Of a DNA stretch of 56,368 nt, positions 6,904-16,069 are shown piece by piece. Numbering within the stretch: the stretch's first letter is position 1; the number at the start of each line of letters is the position of its first letter. The stretch covers positions 1-56,368 of the forward strand of contig RAYF01000044.1 of assembly GCA_003611745.1 (NCBI GenBank), in the 5' to 3' direction. This DNA is from a bacterium D16-36 (GTDB lineage: Bacteria > Bacillota > Clostridia > Lachnospirales > Lachnospiraceae). Both the position numbers and the translations under genes were made by a program. Under the pieces are notes generated by a model. It ran no database searches. It worked only from the letters and a program-made list of their open reading frames with translations, and was not told where the DNA came from.

Positions 6904-7066
6904 ATGCCCGCAGTAATAGCCGTTTAGGATAACGGCGGCGGGGTCGGTGCTTTTGATTTCCTCTAACCGGCTCCTGTCCTCCGGATAGAGCGTATCGTCC
7001 ATATCAAGATGAAAATATTCCGCGTTCCATGAACGCCCCTGTTTCCAGAACGCCAGCTTGAAATCG
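6885..7066 (-). pseudogene. Inverted internal fragment of an unidentified element gene
   Basis: On the minus strand the sequence is open from about 7066 to 6885 and reads as plausible protein (FDFKLAFWKQGRSWNAE, then FHLDMDDTLYPEDRSRLEE). There is no start or stop of its own. G+C is higher than in the flanks. It joins a truncated sigma gene on one side and a recombinase fragment on the other. It is probably part of a large conjugative-element protein, but I cannot name the family. Confidence 0.4.
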
Positions 7067-7518
7067 AAGCACGGTTAAAGGAAGTGTCAGAAACACTTGC
7101 AGAAAGCTATGAGAAGTCGCAGGGTGTCCGTGACTTCCTTTCTCTCATACGCAACTATCAAGGCATTACGGAACTGGACGCAACAATCGTAAACGCACTC
7201 ATAGACAAGATACTTGTTTCGGAGCGTGAGAAACTTTCGGACGGAACGGTACAGCAGGAAATCAAGATTTACTATAAATTCATCGGCTTTGTCGGTGAAT
7301 TACATATCACACCCACAAAACGATGGACAGCATTAAAGCCTAAGAATTGTACAGTGTGCGGTGTTGAATACGTCCCCCGCTCCGCAATATCGAAATATTG
7401 TCCAGAGTGCAGGAAAAGAATAAGAAAGGCTCAAGAGACAGAAACAAAACGTAGGAGCAGAGAACGAAACAGACAGGTATGTATTGAACTGTCCGCAAAA
7501 AATGACCGACTGATGTAG
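7050..7518 (+). pseudogene. Large serine recombinase, C-terminal fragment
   Basis: Open from about 7050 (RQLEIEARLKEVSETLAES) to TAG 7516-7518. It has the C-terminal pattern of large serine recombinases: a coiled-coil segment (EIEARLKEVSETLAESYEKS), a segment of the DUF4368 type (LDATIVNALIDKILVSE, then VQQEIKIYYKFIG), and a Cys-rich tail (CTVCGVEYVPRSAISKYCPEC). The catalytic and recombinase domains are missing, so it cannot excise the element. Its stop codon lies at the junction with the interrupted Tp47-type gene, as expected for a recombinase encoded at one end of an integrated element. Confidence 0.7.
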
Positions 7519-7525
7519 GACAATT
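7510..7525. other. Candidate element end (att junction)
   Basis: To the left is the recombinase stop (ATGTAG at 7513-7518), to the right the interrupted Tp47-type gene. The protein match of that gene ends at NCPTS, whose codons fall at the same bases. A GA dinucleotide at 7519-7520 is compatible with the GA crossover used by TndX-type recombinases. The matching far end was not found in the window. Confidence 0.45.
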
Positions 7526-8221
7526 ATGAACTGACTTGGTAAAGCCGCTTGACCATGCCAGTTCATAACCACGCCATAGATTCTCCAAATGGCGCATGCC
7601 ATAGCCAGAACCATCTGTCGTTGTCACAACAACTCCGCTAATCCCATCGGTGTCGGCATCAAAGCAGGTCTTTAATAATTCCTCATCAAGATTTAACTGA
7701 TAGTCCCCATAAGAAGTCTCCGTAAAAAATTCTGAAGAAGATTCCATTTTTTTAACTTCTCCGCTTCCCTGTACCTTGCTGAATGTTTTCTGCCCATCAT
7801 AAGAAATTGTCGTTGTCTCCCCTCTGTTTGTGGTCGTGATTTCGATATGGTCACTGTCCTTGACCTCTTTGTAGGAACTCAGGTCAGCCAAACTGACTCC
7901 CTCTCCCAGTTTCACCGAATAAATTACCCCCGTAATATCTGAGCCATCCTCATTCACATGATAAGACCCCCCTGCCAGCGTTCCTGTCCTTGTTTTTGAT
8001 TTTGTGGCAGAAGAAAACACATCTACTTTCACTTCATTTTTCGCTGTCTCCGCTGAATAAAATTCATCGTATGGTATGTTCATAAGTACAAACACATCAT
8101 CACCTGTATCCGCTGCCATCCCAATATTTGCCAGAACTGTTCCAAGCGCCATGGCAGACGCACACACAAATGATAACGCACATGATAACGTCCGTCTTAT
8201 AGTATCAATCCTTTCTTCCAT
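7520..8221 (-). pseudogene. Secreted penicillin-binding Tp47-domain-type protein, 3'-truncated
   Basis: About 230 residues are readable. The N-terminus has a basic start and hydrophobic segment ending in ALGTVLANIGMAA, a signal peptide. The rest (IPYDEFYSAETAKNEVKVDV, SATKSKTRTGTLAGGSYHVN, YGMRHLENLWRGYELAWSSG) matches repeat-rich surface proteins with Tp47-like domains of Lachnospiraceae. The match ends at NCPTS where the mobile-element remnant begins; reading beyond it is antisense to the recombinase. The start is uncertain because ATG 8219-8221 has a poor binding site and AGAAAGG lies just inside the frame. Confidence 0.6.
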
Positions 8222-8425
8222 TTTGATTAGTTTTAATTTACTTTGGTTAGTATGTTAAAACTTCTTTTATTTATCAACATTTTTTTCAATTGCCACGGAA
8301 ATCAATTTTCAGTATATATATTCATTACTGCCTCAAATCAATATGTTACCCTTTGCAGACGGTTTATTGTTTCCAGCAGATCATTTCTCTGTTGAGAACC
8401 CCGCAGCCAACAGGCTAAAGCCACA

Positions 8426-8456
8426 TAAAAAGACTCCCAAGGAAGACCTTGGAAGC
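8426..8456 (-). terminator. Probable terminator of the MerR-type gene
   Basis: On the minus strand CCAAGG-TCTT-CCTTGG is followed by GAGTCTTTTTATG, about 100 bases after the stop of the MerR-type gene. The rest of 8222-8548 is AT-rich and holds the upstream region of the Tp47-type gene; no other gene is seen. Confidence 0.5.
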
Positions 8457-8548
8457 CTTGAATTTACTGCAATTGTTTGCTATTTTAGTCTGCCATCCTG
8501 TCTCTTTCTGTAAAATGAGATAAGTAAAGTATGCAAACTCATTTACTG

Positions 8549-9391
8549 TTATTTGTAAAATGCCTCAATCGCCTGCATAAAGAACTGTGATGCTCCGGCG
8601 CCGTATTTCTCATCGGCAGCCGCTTTGACTTCTTCCCTGCGATAAGTCTTTGCCAGAGAAAGCATCATACCACTCTCATCCTGCAATTGGTAGAGCTGCT
8701 TCATCACAAAACCATATTCCCCGATGATTTCCTTCACTTCAAAGGAATCCACAGGGCATTCCCGTTTGCCTGCCAATTTTTCTAAAATAGCATCCATACG
8801 TTTTTGATAACTCACCACAACTTCTTTGCTAATTGGATTTTTTACCGCAGCCAGATATTTTTCCTTCCCACCAAACCATTCCAGCATTTTTCGGTAACGC
8901 CTCTGCATTCCATCACTGGAAACAGCCTTAATATAATGCTCATGCCACTTCTCCAAACCGCCAAATTCATCTATGGCTTTTTGTTTGATTTCTTCCGGCA
9001 TATGCTTTGTCATTGCCTGAAACATTTCATCCACCTCTGTCTTATTGAAGATTGCAAAATCCATCTTATTGTCTCCTTTCAAAATGTCATCAATGCTTGC
9101 AACCAGATGCTCCATTCGTTTCATCTTTGTAAGCAGCATCTCCCGTTGCATTTTTAATATGTGGTTTCTGTCAAGAGCAGGATTTTCCATGACCGCCTTA
9201 ATTTCTTTCAAAGGAATATCAAATTCACGAAAGAACAATATCTGCTGCAATTGTTCCAGAGCCTTATCGTCATAAAGCCGATATCCCGCATCACTCTTAT
9301 TCGTTGGTTTCAATAAACCAATTTCATCATAATAGTGAAGTGTGCGCACGCTGATACCTGTAATATTTGAGATTTCCTTTACTGTCCTCAT
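8549..9391 (-). CDS. MerR-family regulator with TipAS drug-sensing domain
   Basis: A 280-residue protein behind AGGAGGTC. Residues 1-70 are the MerR winged helix (VKEISNITGISVRTLHYYDE, DAGYRLYDD), followed by a dimerisation coiled coil and a C-terminal TipAS domain (from about residue 120: PEEIKQKAIDEFGGLEKW, EKYLAAVKNPIS). TipAS domains bind thiopeptide and other drugs and turn on the cognate promoter. The gene's own promoter has the 19-base spacer typical of MerR-controlled promoters, so it is probably autoactivated. No efflux or modification gene adjoins, so the target is unknown. Confidence 0.88.
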   Translation of the reverse strand: MRTVKEISNITGISVRTLHYYDEIGLLKPTNKSDAGYRLYDDKALEQLQQILFFREFDIPLKEIKAVMENPALDRNHILKMQREMLLTKMKRMEHLVASIDDILKGDNKMDFAIFNKTEVDEMFQAMTKHMPEEIKQKAIDEFGGLEKWHEHYIKAVSSDGMQRRYRKMLEWFGGKEKYLAAVKNPISKEVVVSYQKRMDAILEKLAGKRECPVDSFEVKEIIGEYGFVMKQLYQLQDESGMMLSLAKTYRREEVKAAADEKYGAGASQFFMQAIEAFYK

Positions 9392-9421
9392 AGCGTCTGA
9401 CCTCCTGTTCCTGATAATGCC

Positions 9422-9452
9422 ACTATAAGCTATGACGCTCCGTTAGAGTCAA
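9422..9452 (-). promoter_or_regulatory. MerR-type promoter with 19-base spacer
   Basis: On the minus strand TTGACT (9452-9447), a 19-base spacer, and TATAGT (9427-9422). The spacer contains CTAACGGAGCGTCA, similar to Mta/BltR-type operators (CTAACG...CGTGA). The over-long spacer is the hallmark of promoters activated by MerR proteins. Confidence 0.75.
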
Positions 9453-9520
9453 TAGATTTTTAAATTTATTGTGCATAAAACAACTTTGTCAAAACTTCTA
9501 CCATAATTTTCTAGACATCC

Positions 9521-9566
9521 AAACAGGAGAACTACTTCTAACACGCAAGAAGACGTTCTCCTGTTT
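9521..9566. repeat. Perfect 12-bp inverted repeat
   Basis: AAACAGGAGAAC (9521-9532) and GTTCTCCTGTTT (9555-9566) around 22 bases. A second weaker hairpin (GCCGC 9739-9743 with GCGGC 9761-9765, then AATTTTTA) follows. Neither is next to an intact gene, and the stretch 9453-9920 holds nothing else I can support. Confidence 0.4.
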
Positions 9567-9924
9567 ACTTAAAAAAAATTCAAAATCATCTGCCACTATT
9601 CTTATCCAAATTCAGGCGATATGTCTTATCCCCGTCCGCTATTCTCTATCGGGATTTTGCCGCCATTCTCTATGCCAACACATCTAAACTCTAAAAGACT
9701 GTTTTCCATATTACCTCCACAAAGAAATCACAAAAATAGCCGCCGTGTCTGGTAAACAAAGCGGCAATTTTTATTTCACTTATATACCGAACTAACCGTC
9801 TATCGGTAGCACCTTTTCTTTAGTCATATTAACACTATACTATGAATATGTCAAAGAACTTCTCTGATGCATAACGAAATTTCTAATTCATTGCACCGTT
9901 TTCCACTCTTTCACTGCTTCAAGG

Positions 9925-9960
9925 TTTTAAAAAGGGCTTCCCAATTCTTAGGAAAGTCCC
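9925..9960 (-). terminator. Terminator of the tuf remnant
   Basis: On the minus strand GGGACTTTCC-TAAGAATT-GGGAAGCCC is followed by TTTTTAAAAC, about 20 bases after the stop of the tuf 3' remnant. It supports the view that this was the end of a real second gene. Confidence 0.55.
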
Positions 9961-9981
9961 ATAAAATCAAGCTTGTGCTGA

Positions 9982-10035
9982 TTACTCAATAATCTTAGCA
10001 ACCTTGCCTGAACCTACTGTACGTCCGCCCTCACG
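9982..10035 (-). pseudogene. 3'-terminal remnant of a second elongation factor Tu gene
   Basis: On the minus strand 17 codons plus TAA read [17 protein letters not shown], identical to the end of the intact EF-Tu at 11410 except for I in place of V. The DNA differs at several third positions from the intact gene, so it is an old paralogue rather than a recent copy. Upstream of the Arg codon the match stops abruptly at an unrelated phage-type sequence. Only the last 4% of the gene remains. Confidence 0.8.
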
Positions 10036-10053
10036 TTGCTACTGTGTGTTAGT

Positions 10054-10214
10054 CTATATCGCAATGGTGTTGGACGGGTCCAGCTTCAGAAGTTTTTCCA
10101 GATCCTTTAGCTGGGACTGTGTGTTCTTGATTTCTGTATGAACAGGGCAGACTACAGGCCGGTCATCGAGCCGTCAATCTCTACAGTGATACCCTTCAGC
10201 GACCTTGAAGCCAT
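10054..10214 (-). pseudogene. Phage tail tape-measure protein, N-terminal remnant
   Basis: On the minus strand ATG 10214-10212 starts MASRSLKGITVEIDGSMTGL, then an in-frame TAG. In the next frame the match resumes (TEIKNTQSQLKDLEKLLKLDPSNT) and ends at TAG 10054. This is the characteristic start of tape-measure/minor tail proteins of Firmicute siphophages. One nonsense and one frame change make it dead. It abuts the tuf remnant within about 20 bases. Confidence 0.7.
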
Positions 10215-10265
10215 GTGCAGTCATCTCCTAATTATCAAATTTATTTAAATTTCGCTTGCGATTGC

Positions 10266-10294
10266 TTGCATTTGCCACCAACATTGGATATACT
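10266..10294 (+). promoter_or_regulatory. Promoter of the toxin-antitoxin operon
   Basis: TTGCAT (10266-10271), 17-base spacer, TATACT (10289-10294), 25 bases before the antitoxin ATG. No clear palindromic operator was noted. Confidence 0.6.
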
Positions 10295-10319
10295 AAAGAA
10301 AAAAAGGAGTGTGATACGC

Positions 10320-10625
10320 ATGGCAAATACGTCCGCAGTTTACGCACGCATTGATACAAACTTAAAAGAAAATGCCGAAGGCATCCTTGCACAGCTCGGC
10401 ATTTCCCCCTCCAGTGCGATCCAGATGCTCTACAGCCAAATCGTCCTGACAAAAGGGCTGCCCCTCGACCTGCACCTTCCACGCACAAAGCCGACAGCCA
10501 TCGGCGGCATGAGCCGCGCTGAACTGGACGCCGAACTTACAAAAGGCGTGGAATCCTTAAAATCCGGCAGAACCTATACGGCAGATGAGGTCGATACGGA
10601 ACTTGCGCGGGAGTTTGGGATATGA
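10320..10625 (+). CDS. RelB/DinJ-type antitoxin
   Basis: A 101-residue protein starting at ATG 10320 behind AAAGGAGTG. The N-terminal ribbon-helix-helix (NTSAVYARIDTNLKENAEGILAQLGISPSSAIQMLYSQI) is typical of RelB/DinJ antitoxins. The C-terminal part (ELDAELTKGVESLKSGRTYTADEVDTELAREF) would wrap the toxin. The stop overlaps the toxin start (ATGA), the usual coupling in such pairs. The pair lies between phage/tuf debris and the intact tuf gene, an accessory insertion site. Confidence 0.9.
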   Translation: MANTSAVYARIDTNLKENAEGILAQLGISPSSAIQMLYSQIVLTKGLPLDLHLPRTKPTAIGGMSRAELDAELTKGVESLKSGRTYTADEVDTELAREFGI

Positions 10626-10966
10626 GCGACGCCTATTCCGTCATTTATTCCCCGGAAGCAATAGATGATTTAAGGGAAATCTACTCCTACATTGCTTTCA
10701 CCCTTCTGGTTCCTGAAACTGCCGAAAAACAGGTAAATCGCATACGCAAAGAAGTCCGCTCCCTAGACTTCATGCCGTCCCGGTATTCCCTTGTGGAATG
10801 GGAGCCGTGGAAAAGCATGGGGATGCACAAAGTTCCCGTAGACAACTTTGTCATCTACTACACCGTGGATGATGACAGCCGCACTGTTACTGTAATCCGT
10901 ATCTTCTACAGCGGGCGCAACATAACAAAAAGAGCCTGTGGAGAAGATAACCACGGGCTCCAATGA
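10622..10966 (+). CDS. RelE/ParE-superfamily toxin
   Basis: A 114-residue protein coupled to the antitoxin by ATGA. SVIYSPEAIDDLREIYSYI at the N-terminus and IYYTVDDDSRTVTVIRIFYSGRNI near the C-terminus give the RelE/ParE beta-sheet core with the conserved IxRIxYxxR end. RelE members cut mRNA on the ribosome and ParE members poison gyrase; the sequence does not decide between them. A hairpin (10932-10958) overlaps its 3' end. Confidence 0.88.
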   Translation: MSDAYSVIYSPEAIDDLREIYSYIAFTLLVPETAEKQVNRIRKEVRSLDFMPSRYSLVEWEPWKSMGMHKVPVDNFVIYYTVDDDSRTVTVIRIFYSGRNITKRACGEDNHGLQ

Positions 10967-11149
10967 CCGAAAATAGGCGCACGAAACAACGGTGGGAGCA
11001 TCTTCAGTCCAAACGCTGCCTTTTTGTATAATTTTCCAAATTAATCTTACTACAAAACATCCAACTTGTTATTTTGATTCTTCTTAAAATTATATAAAAC
11101 TAATAAATGGGACAGACACCCAATCCGTATTAATTGACCCCTGCTGCTT

Positions 11150-11187
11150 TTCAGACAAAAAGGCTTTCGGAGAAATCTCCGAAAGCC
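11150..11187 (-). terminator. Terminator of the str operon
   Basis: On the minus strand GGCTTTCGGAGA (11187-11176) pairs perfectly with TCTCCGAAAGCC (11173-11162), followed by TTTTTGTC. It lies about 220 bases after the tuf stop. Confidence 0.8.
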
Positions 11188-11210
11188 CTAATTTTACTAA
11201 ACAAACTGAC

Positions 11211-11230
11211 ATGCCGCCTCAAGGCGGCAT
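11211..11230. repeat. Perfect hairpin in the tuf downstream region
   Basis: ATGCCGCCT (11211-11219) and AGGCGGCAT (11222-11230) pair without mismatch. Together with CGATTGC (11247-11253) and GCAATCG (11272-11278) it makes the region between tuf and its terminator highly structured. Confidence 0.55.
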
Positions 11231-11331
11231 TACCATCTTTAAAAGTCGATTGCTTCGTACTATGCACTCTCGCAATCGCCACCTACATTCGCAATCCGCC
11301 CTATCGTGCTACTTGCTCATATTGGTGGTGC

Positions 11332-11386
11332 GCCAAATATTTGAGAATACCCTTATGCAAGCATAGTGTATTCTCAAATGCTTGGC
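11332..11386. repeat. Large composite palindrome downstream of tuf
   Basis: Nested arms: GCCAA/TTGGC (11332-11336, 11382-11386), ATTTGAGAATAC/GTATTCTCAAAT (11339-11350, 11368-11379) and TATGC-AA-GCATA (11354-11365). The same design (GAATGC, CATGC-AA-GCATG, GCATTC) occurs at 3302-3326 in the oriT-like region. Confidence 0.6.
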
Positions 11387-11409
11387 TTTACTTTTAAAGT
11401 AAATTATAA

Positions 11410-12597
11410 TTATTCAACAATCTTAGCAACCTTGCCAGAACCAACAGTCCTACCCCCCTCACGGATAGCAAAGTTAAGGCCCTGCTCCATAGCGATTGGA
11501 TGAATCAGTTCAATTGTCATTTCTACATTATCGCCAGGCATACACATTTCTACACCATCCGGCAGATTGCAGACGCCAGTTACGTCAGTTGTCCTGAAGT
11601 AGAACTGTGGACGGTAGTTATTAAAGAATGGAGTATGACGTCCACCTTCGTCCTTTGTCAGTACGTAAACCTGAGCTGTGAATTTCTTATGGCAGGTTGT
11701 GCTTCCCGGAGCAACCAAAACCTGGCCTCTCTCAACATCTTCCCTCTTAATACCACGAAGAAGGGCACCGATGTTATCACCAGCCTGAGCCTCGTCAAGA
11801 AGCTTACGGAACATCTCAATACCAGTTACAGTAGTCTTAGTTGTCTCTTCCTGAATACCAACGATTTCAACTTCCTCGTTTACATGAAGAACACCACGCT
11901 CTACTCTACCAGTTGCTACTGTACCACGGCCTGTGATTGTGAAGATATCCTCGATAGGCATAAGGAATGGCTGGTCTGTTGCACGCTGTGGGTCTGGAAT
12001 GAAGCTGTCAACAGCATCCATAAGTTCCATAATCTTGTCGCCCCACTCGCCGCTCGGATCCTCAAGAGCCTTAAGTGCAGAACCCTTGATAATTGGGCAG
12101 CCCTCAAAACCATACTCCTCAAGGTTCTCAGTAACTTCCATCTCTACTAACTCGATAAGTTCCTCGTCGTCAACCATATCACACTTGTTCAGGAATACAA
12201 CAATATAAGGAACGTTTACCTGACGGGAAAGCAGGATATGCTCTTTCGTCTGAGCCATAACACCGTCAGTAGCAGCTACTACAAGGATAGCGCCATCCAT
12301 CTGGGCAGCACCAGTAATCATGTTCTTTACATAATCGGCATGGCCTGGGCAGTCAACGTGTGCATAATGCCTCTTCTCTGTCTCATACTCAACGTGGGCT
12401 GTAGAAATAGTGATACCACGCTCCCTCTCTTCTGGAGCCTTATCAATATTCTCAAAATCTACGGCAGCATTACCTGCAACCCTCTCAGAAAGAGTCTTTG
12501 TGATAGCAGCAGTTAATGTTGTCTTACCATGGTCTACGTGACCAATGGTACCAATGTTACAATGGGGTTTGGTTCTTTCAAACTTTTCTTTAGCCAT
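11410..12597 (-). CDS. tuf: Translation elongation factor Tu
   Basis: A complete 395-residue EF-Tu, which brings aminoacyl-tRNA to the ribosomal A site. The GTP-binding motifs are GHVDHGKT (about 19-26), DCPGH (about 81-85) and NKCD (about 136-139). Domains 2 and 3 follow, ending GKVAKIVE. It is the last gene of the str operon, 218 bases after fusA, and has its own consensus promoter in that gap. A remnant of a second tuf 3' end lies 1.4 kb downstream. Confidence 0.99.
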   Translation of the reverse strand: MAKEKFERTKPHCNIGTIGHVDHGKTTLTAAITKTLSERVAGNAAVDFENIDKAPEERERGITISTAHVEYETEKRHYAHVDCPGHADYVKNMITGAAQMDGAILVVAATDGVMAQTKEHILLSRQVNVPYIVVFLNKCDMVDDEELIELVEMEVTENLEEYGFEGCPIIKGSALKALEDPSGEWGDKIMELMDAVDSFIPDPQRATDQPFLMPIEDIFTITGRGTVATGRVERGVLHVNEEVEIVGIQEETTKTTVTGIEMFRKLLDEAQAGDNIGALLRGIKREDVERGQVLVAPGSTTCHKKFTAQVYVLTKDEGGRHTPFFNNYRPQFYFRTTDVTGVCNLPDGVEMCMPGDNVEMTIELIHPIAMEQGLNFAIREGGRTVGSGKVAKIVE

Positions 12598-12669
12598 TTT
12601 TAATTATCCTCCTTTAATTCATAGGCAGTTCGCCTAAACACATTTCGTTTTAATCACGTTATGGGCACT

Positions 12670-12698
12670 ATTATATTGCAAATTACTAGAATTTTCAA
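12670..12698 (-). promoter_or_regulatory. Internal promoter of tuf
   Basis: On the minus strand TTGAAA (12698-12693), 17-base spacer, TATAAT (12675-12670), 73 bases before the tuf start, inside the fusA-tuf gap. Confidence 0.8.
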
Positions 12699-12815
12699 GT
12701 GTTTTTCCATAATGTGCCAGATTTTCTATTACAATCCACGACAACCGCAAACAAAATCTATTCTGCTGGATGCCGGCACCCGGTTAACGCAAACCAAGAA
12801 ATTTCAAAATGCCGC

Positions 12816-14936
12816 TTAATTTCCGTTCTTCGCTGCAAGCACCTTATCCTGAACATTCTTAGGGCACTGTGCATAACGCTCAAAGAACATAGAATAATTT
12901 CCACGTCCCTGCGTTGTGGAACGTAGCTCTGTAGAATAACCGAACATTTCTGCCAAAGGCACGAATGCCCTTACAATCTTGCCGCCGCCGAGATCATCCA
13001 TCCCCTCAATCTGACCGCGCTTTGCATTCAGGCTTCCGATAACGTCACCCATATACTCTTCCGGCATCGTCACTTCTACTTTCATGATAGGCTCCAGCAA
13101 CACTGGATTGCCTTTCTTCATCGCATCCTTAAATGCCATAGAACCAGCAATATGGAATGCCATTTCACTGGAATCGACTTCATGGTAAGAACCGTCCCAT
13201 ACAGTAGCGTGTACGCCGAGTACAGGGAACCCACCGAGTACACCTGCCTGAGCAGCTTCCTCAATACCCTCGCCGACTGCAGGGATATATTCTTTCGGAA
13301 TTGCACCGCCGACTACGGTAGATTCAAACTTGAATGTCTCCTCACCATTTGGATCCATCGGCTCAAATTTAACCTTACAATGTCCATACTGTCCGCGTCC
13401 ACCGGACTGTTTTGCATATTTGCTGTCCACATCAACCGGAGTAGTAAATGTCTCCTTATAAGAAACCTGTGGTGCACCGACATTTGCTTCCACCTTAAAC
13501 TCACGAAGCAGGCGGTCAACAATAATCTCCAGATGAAGCTCGCCCATACCAGCGATAATAGTCTGTCCGGTCTCCTGATTTGTGTGGGCACGGAATGTAG
13601 GATCTTCCTCTGCAAGCTTTGCAAGAGCCTCTCCCATCTTGCCCTGGCCATCCTTTGTCTTAGGCTCAATCGCAAGCTCGATAACAGGCTCTGGGAATTC
13701 CATAGATTCCAGAATAACAGGGTGCTGCTCGTCACAGATCGTATCACCAGTTGTTGTTGTCTTAAAACCAACAGCAGCAGCGATATCACCTGAATACACT
13801 TTATCTAATTCTTCCCTCTTATTGGCATGCATCTGAAGGATACGCCCTACACGCTCTTTCTTATTCTTCGTAGCATTCAGTACATAAGAACCTGACTTCA
13901 ATGTACCAGAGTAAACTCTGATAAATGCAAGCTTACCTACAAATGGGTCAGCCATAATCTTAAATGCAAGCGCAGAGAACGGCTCATCATCAGAAGAATG
14001 GCGTACTACCTCATTGCCTTCCTCGTCTACACCTGTAATATCAGGAATATCTGTAGGGGCAGGCATATACTCTAAGACCGCATCCAGAAGCTTCTGTACA
14101 CCCTTATTTCTGTATGCAGAACCACAGCATACCGGTACAGCCGTACACTCACAAGTAGCCTTGCGGAGTGCTTTCTTCATGTCTTCTACAGGCGGCTCTT
14201 CACCCTCCAGATAAACCATCATCAGATCATCATCCAAATCACAAATCTTCTCGACAAGTTCTGTGTGGTATTCTTCTGCCTGCTCCTTCATATCCTCAGG
14301 AATCTCTGTGACAGTGATATCCTCACCCTTGTCATCGTTGTAGATATATGCTTCCATCTCAAATAAGTCGATGATTCCCTTAAATTCATCCTCCTTGCCA
14401 ATCGGCAGCTGAAGGACGATAGCATTTTTTCCTAATCTCTCACGGATCTGGTCAACAGCCCCGAAGAAATTTGCACCTAAGATATCCATCTTATTGATGA
14501 ATGCCATTCTAGGTACATTGTATGTGTCTGCCTGGCGCCATACATTTTCTGACTGAGGCTCAACACCGCCCTTGGCACAAAATACACCTACTGCGCCGTC
14601 CAGTACACGGAGTGAACGCTCAACCTCAACTGTAAAGTCAACGTGGCCCGGTGTATCAATAATATTGATACGGTGCTCTAATGCCCCCGCCTTAGGCTTT
14701 GTGTGGTCTTCCATTGTCCAATGGCAAGTGGTAGCCGCAGATGTGATTGTGATACCTCTTTCCTGCTCCTGCTCCATCCAGTCCATGGTAGCAGTACCCT
14801 CATGAGTATCACCAATCTTGTAATTAACACCGGTATAGTATAAGATTCGCTCTGTAAGCGTCGTCTTACCTGCATCAATATGAGCCATAATACCGATATT
14901 TCTAGTTCTATCAAGTGGATATTCTCTTCCAGCCAA
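12816..14936 (-). CDS. fusA: Translation elongation factor G
   Basis: A complete 706-residue EF-G, the GTPase that drives translocation and, with RRF, ribosome recycling. GTPase motifs: AHIDAGKT (about 17-24), DTPGHVDF (about 91-98), NKMD (about 145-148). The C-terminal domains IV and V include [15 protein letters not shown] and [17 protein letters not shown]. It lies 15 bases after rpsG in the str operon. Nothing unusual was seen. Confidence 0.99.
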   Translation of the reverse strand: MAGREYPLDRTRNIGIMAHIDAGKTTLTERILYYTGVNYKIGDTHEGTATMDWMEQEQERGITITSAATTCHWTMEDHTKPKAGALEHRINIIDTPGHVDFTVEVERSLRVLDGAVGVFCAKGGVEPQSENVWRQADTYNVPRMAFINKMDILGANFFGAVDQIRERLGKNAIVLQLPIGKEDEFKGIIDLFEMEAYIYNDDKGEDITVTEIPEDMKEQAEEYHTELVEKICDLDDDLMMVYLEGEEPPVEDMKKALRKATCECTAVPVCCGSAYRNKGVQKLLDAVLEYMPAPTDIPDITGVDEEGNEVVRHSSDDEPFSALAFKIMADPFVGKLAFIRVYSGTLKSGSYVLNATKNKKERVGRILQMHANKREELDKVYSGDIAAAVGFKTTTTGDTICDEQHPVILESMEFPEPVIELAIEPKTKDGQGKMGEALAKLAEEDPTFRAHTNQETGQTIIAGMGELHLEIIVDRLLREFKVEANVGAPQVSYKETFTTPVDVDSKYAKQSGGRGQYGHCKVKFEPMDPNGEETFKFESTVVGGAIPKEYIPAVGEGIEEAAQAGVLGGFPVLGVHATVWDGSYHEVDSSEMAFHIAGSMAFKDAMKKGNPVLLEPIMKVEVTMPEEYMGDVIGSLNAKRGQIEGMDDLGGGKIVRAFVPLAEMFGYSTELRSTTQGRGNYSMFFERYAQCPKNVQDKVLAAKNGN

Positions 14937-14951
14937 GACTCTTACCTCCTA

Positions 14952-15443
<492 letters not shown>

Positions 15444-15531
15444 TCATTAATTCATCGGTACTCACGATATTCTGTGTCCGCACCAGGTTAATTGGTAAAA
15501 TTAATCCGGCACTTCCCCAAATTAGTGAATC

Positions 15532-15945
15532 TTACTTCTTAGGTTTCTTTGCTCCATACTTAGAACGGCCCTGCTTTCTGTTTGCAACACCTGCTGTATC
15601 GAGCGTACCACGTACGATATGATATCTTGTACCTGGCAAGTCCTTTACTCTTCCACCACGGATCAGAACAACACTATGCTCCTGTAAGTTATGTCCCTCG
15701 CCTGGGATATAACTTGTTACTTCGATACCGTTAGAGAGACGAACTCTGGCAGTTTTTCTAAGAGCTGAATTAGGCTTCTTAGGTGTAGCTGTACGTACTG
15801 CAGTACAAACACCTCTCTTCTGAGGAGAACTCTGTGCTACAACTTTCTTGTTCAGAGAGTTGTAAGAGTACTGAAGTGCAGGAGAATTAGACTTCTTTGA
15901 TGAAACCTTCCTTCCCTTTCTTACTAACTGGTTAAATGTTGGCAT
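15532..15945 (-). CDS. rpsL: 30S ribosomal protein S12
   Basis: A 137-residue S12, part of the decoding centre. ATG 15945 ([11 protein letters not shown]) is chosen because the longer GTG frame begins inside the ribosome binding site AGGAGGTG. The loop [11 protein letters not shown] keeps the lysine whose mutation gives streptomycin resistance, so the allele looks wild type. It is the first gene of the operon. rpoB-rpoC, its usual upstream neighbours in Firmicutes, are absent here. Confidence 0.99.
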   Translation of the reverse strand: MPTFNQLVRKGRKVSSKKSNSPALQYSYNSLNKKVVAQSSPQKRGVCTAVRTATPKKPNSALRKTARVRLSNGIEVTSYIPGEGHNLQEHSVVLIRGGRVKDLPGTRYHIVRGTLDTAGVANRKQGRSKYGAKKPKK

Positions 15946-16024
15946 TAATTTCACCTCCTATGATCATGATTAAACTACTATTTTTATGCACGCCAAGCAA
16001 AAGCCTGAAAATGCACACTCAGTT

Positions 16025-16053
16025 AGTATAACCTCAGGGTGTATGCTTGTCAA
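16025..16053 (-). promoter_or_regulatory. Promoter of the str operon
   Basis: On the minus strand TTGACA (16053-16048), 17-base spacer, TATACT (16030-16025), 79 bases before the rpsL start. Near-consensus, as expected for ribosomal protein genes. Confidence 0.85.
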
Positions 16054-16069
16054 GTTATATTTTTGACCT

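Noticed and set aside
7340-7519. C-terminal extension of the Tp47-type reading frame over the recombinase
   Set aside because: It is the reverse strand of a convincing recombinase gene. The residues do not continue the Tp47-type pattern after NCPTS.
8222-8235. Copy of the outer-module operator (AAAACTAATCAAA) just before the Tp47-type gene
   Set aside because: Only 13 AT-rich bases match, directly at the start codon and without a -10 box at the right distance, so chance is likelier.
9469-9687. 72-codon plus-strand frame downstream of the MerR promoter
   Set aside because: No binding site, low-complexity composition, and it overlaps an inverted repeat. Not supported as a gene.
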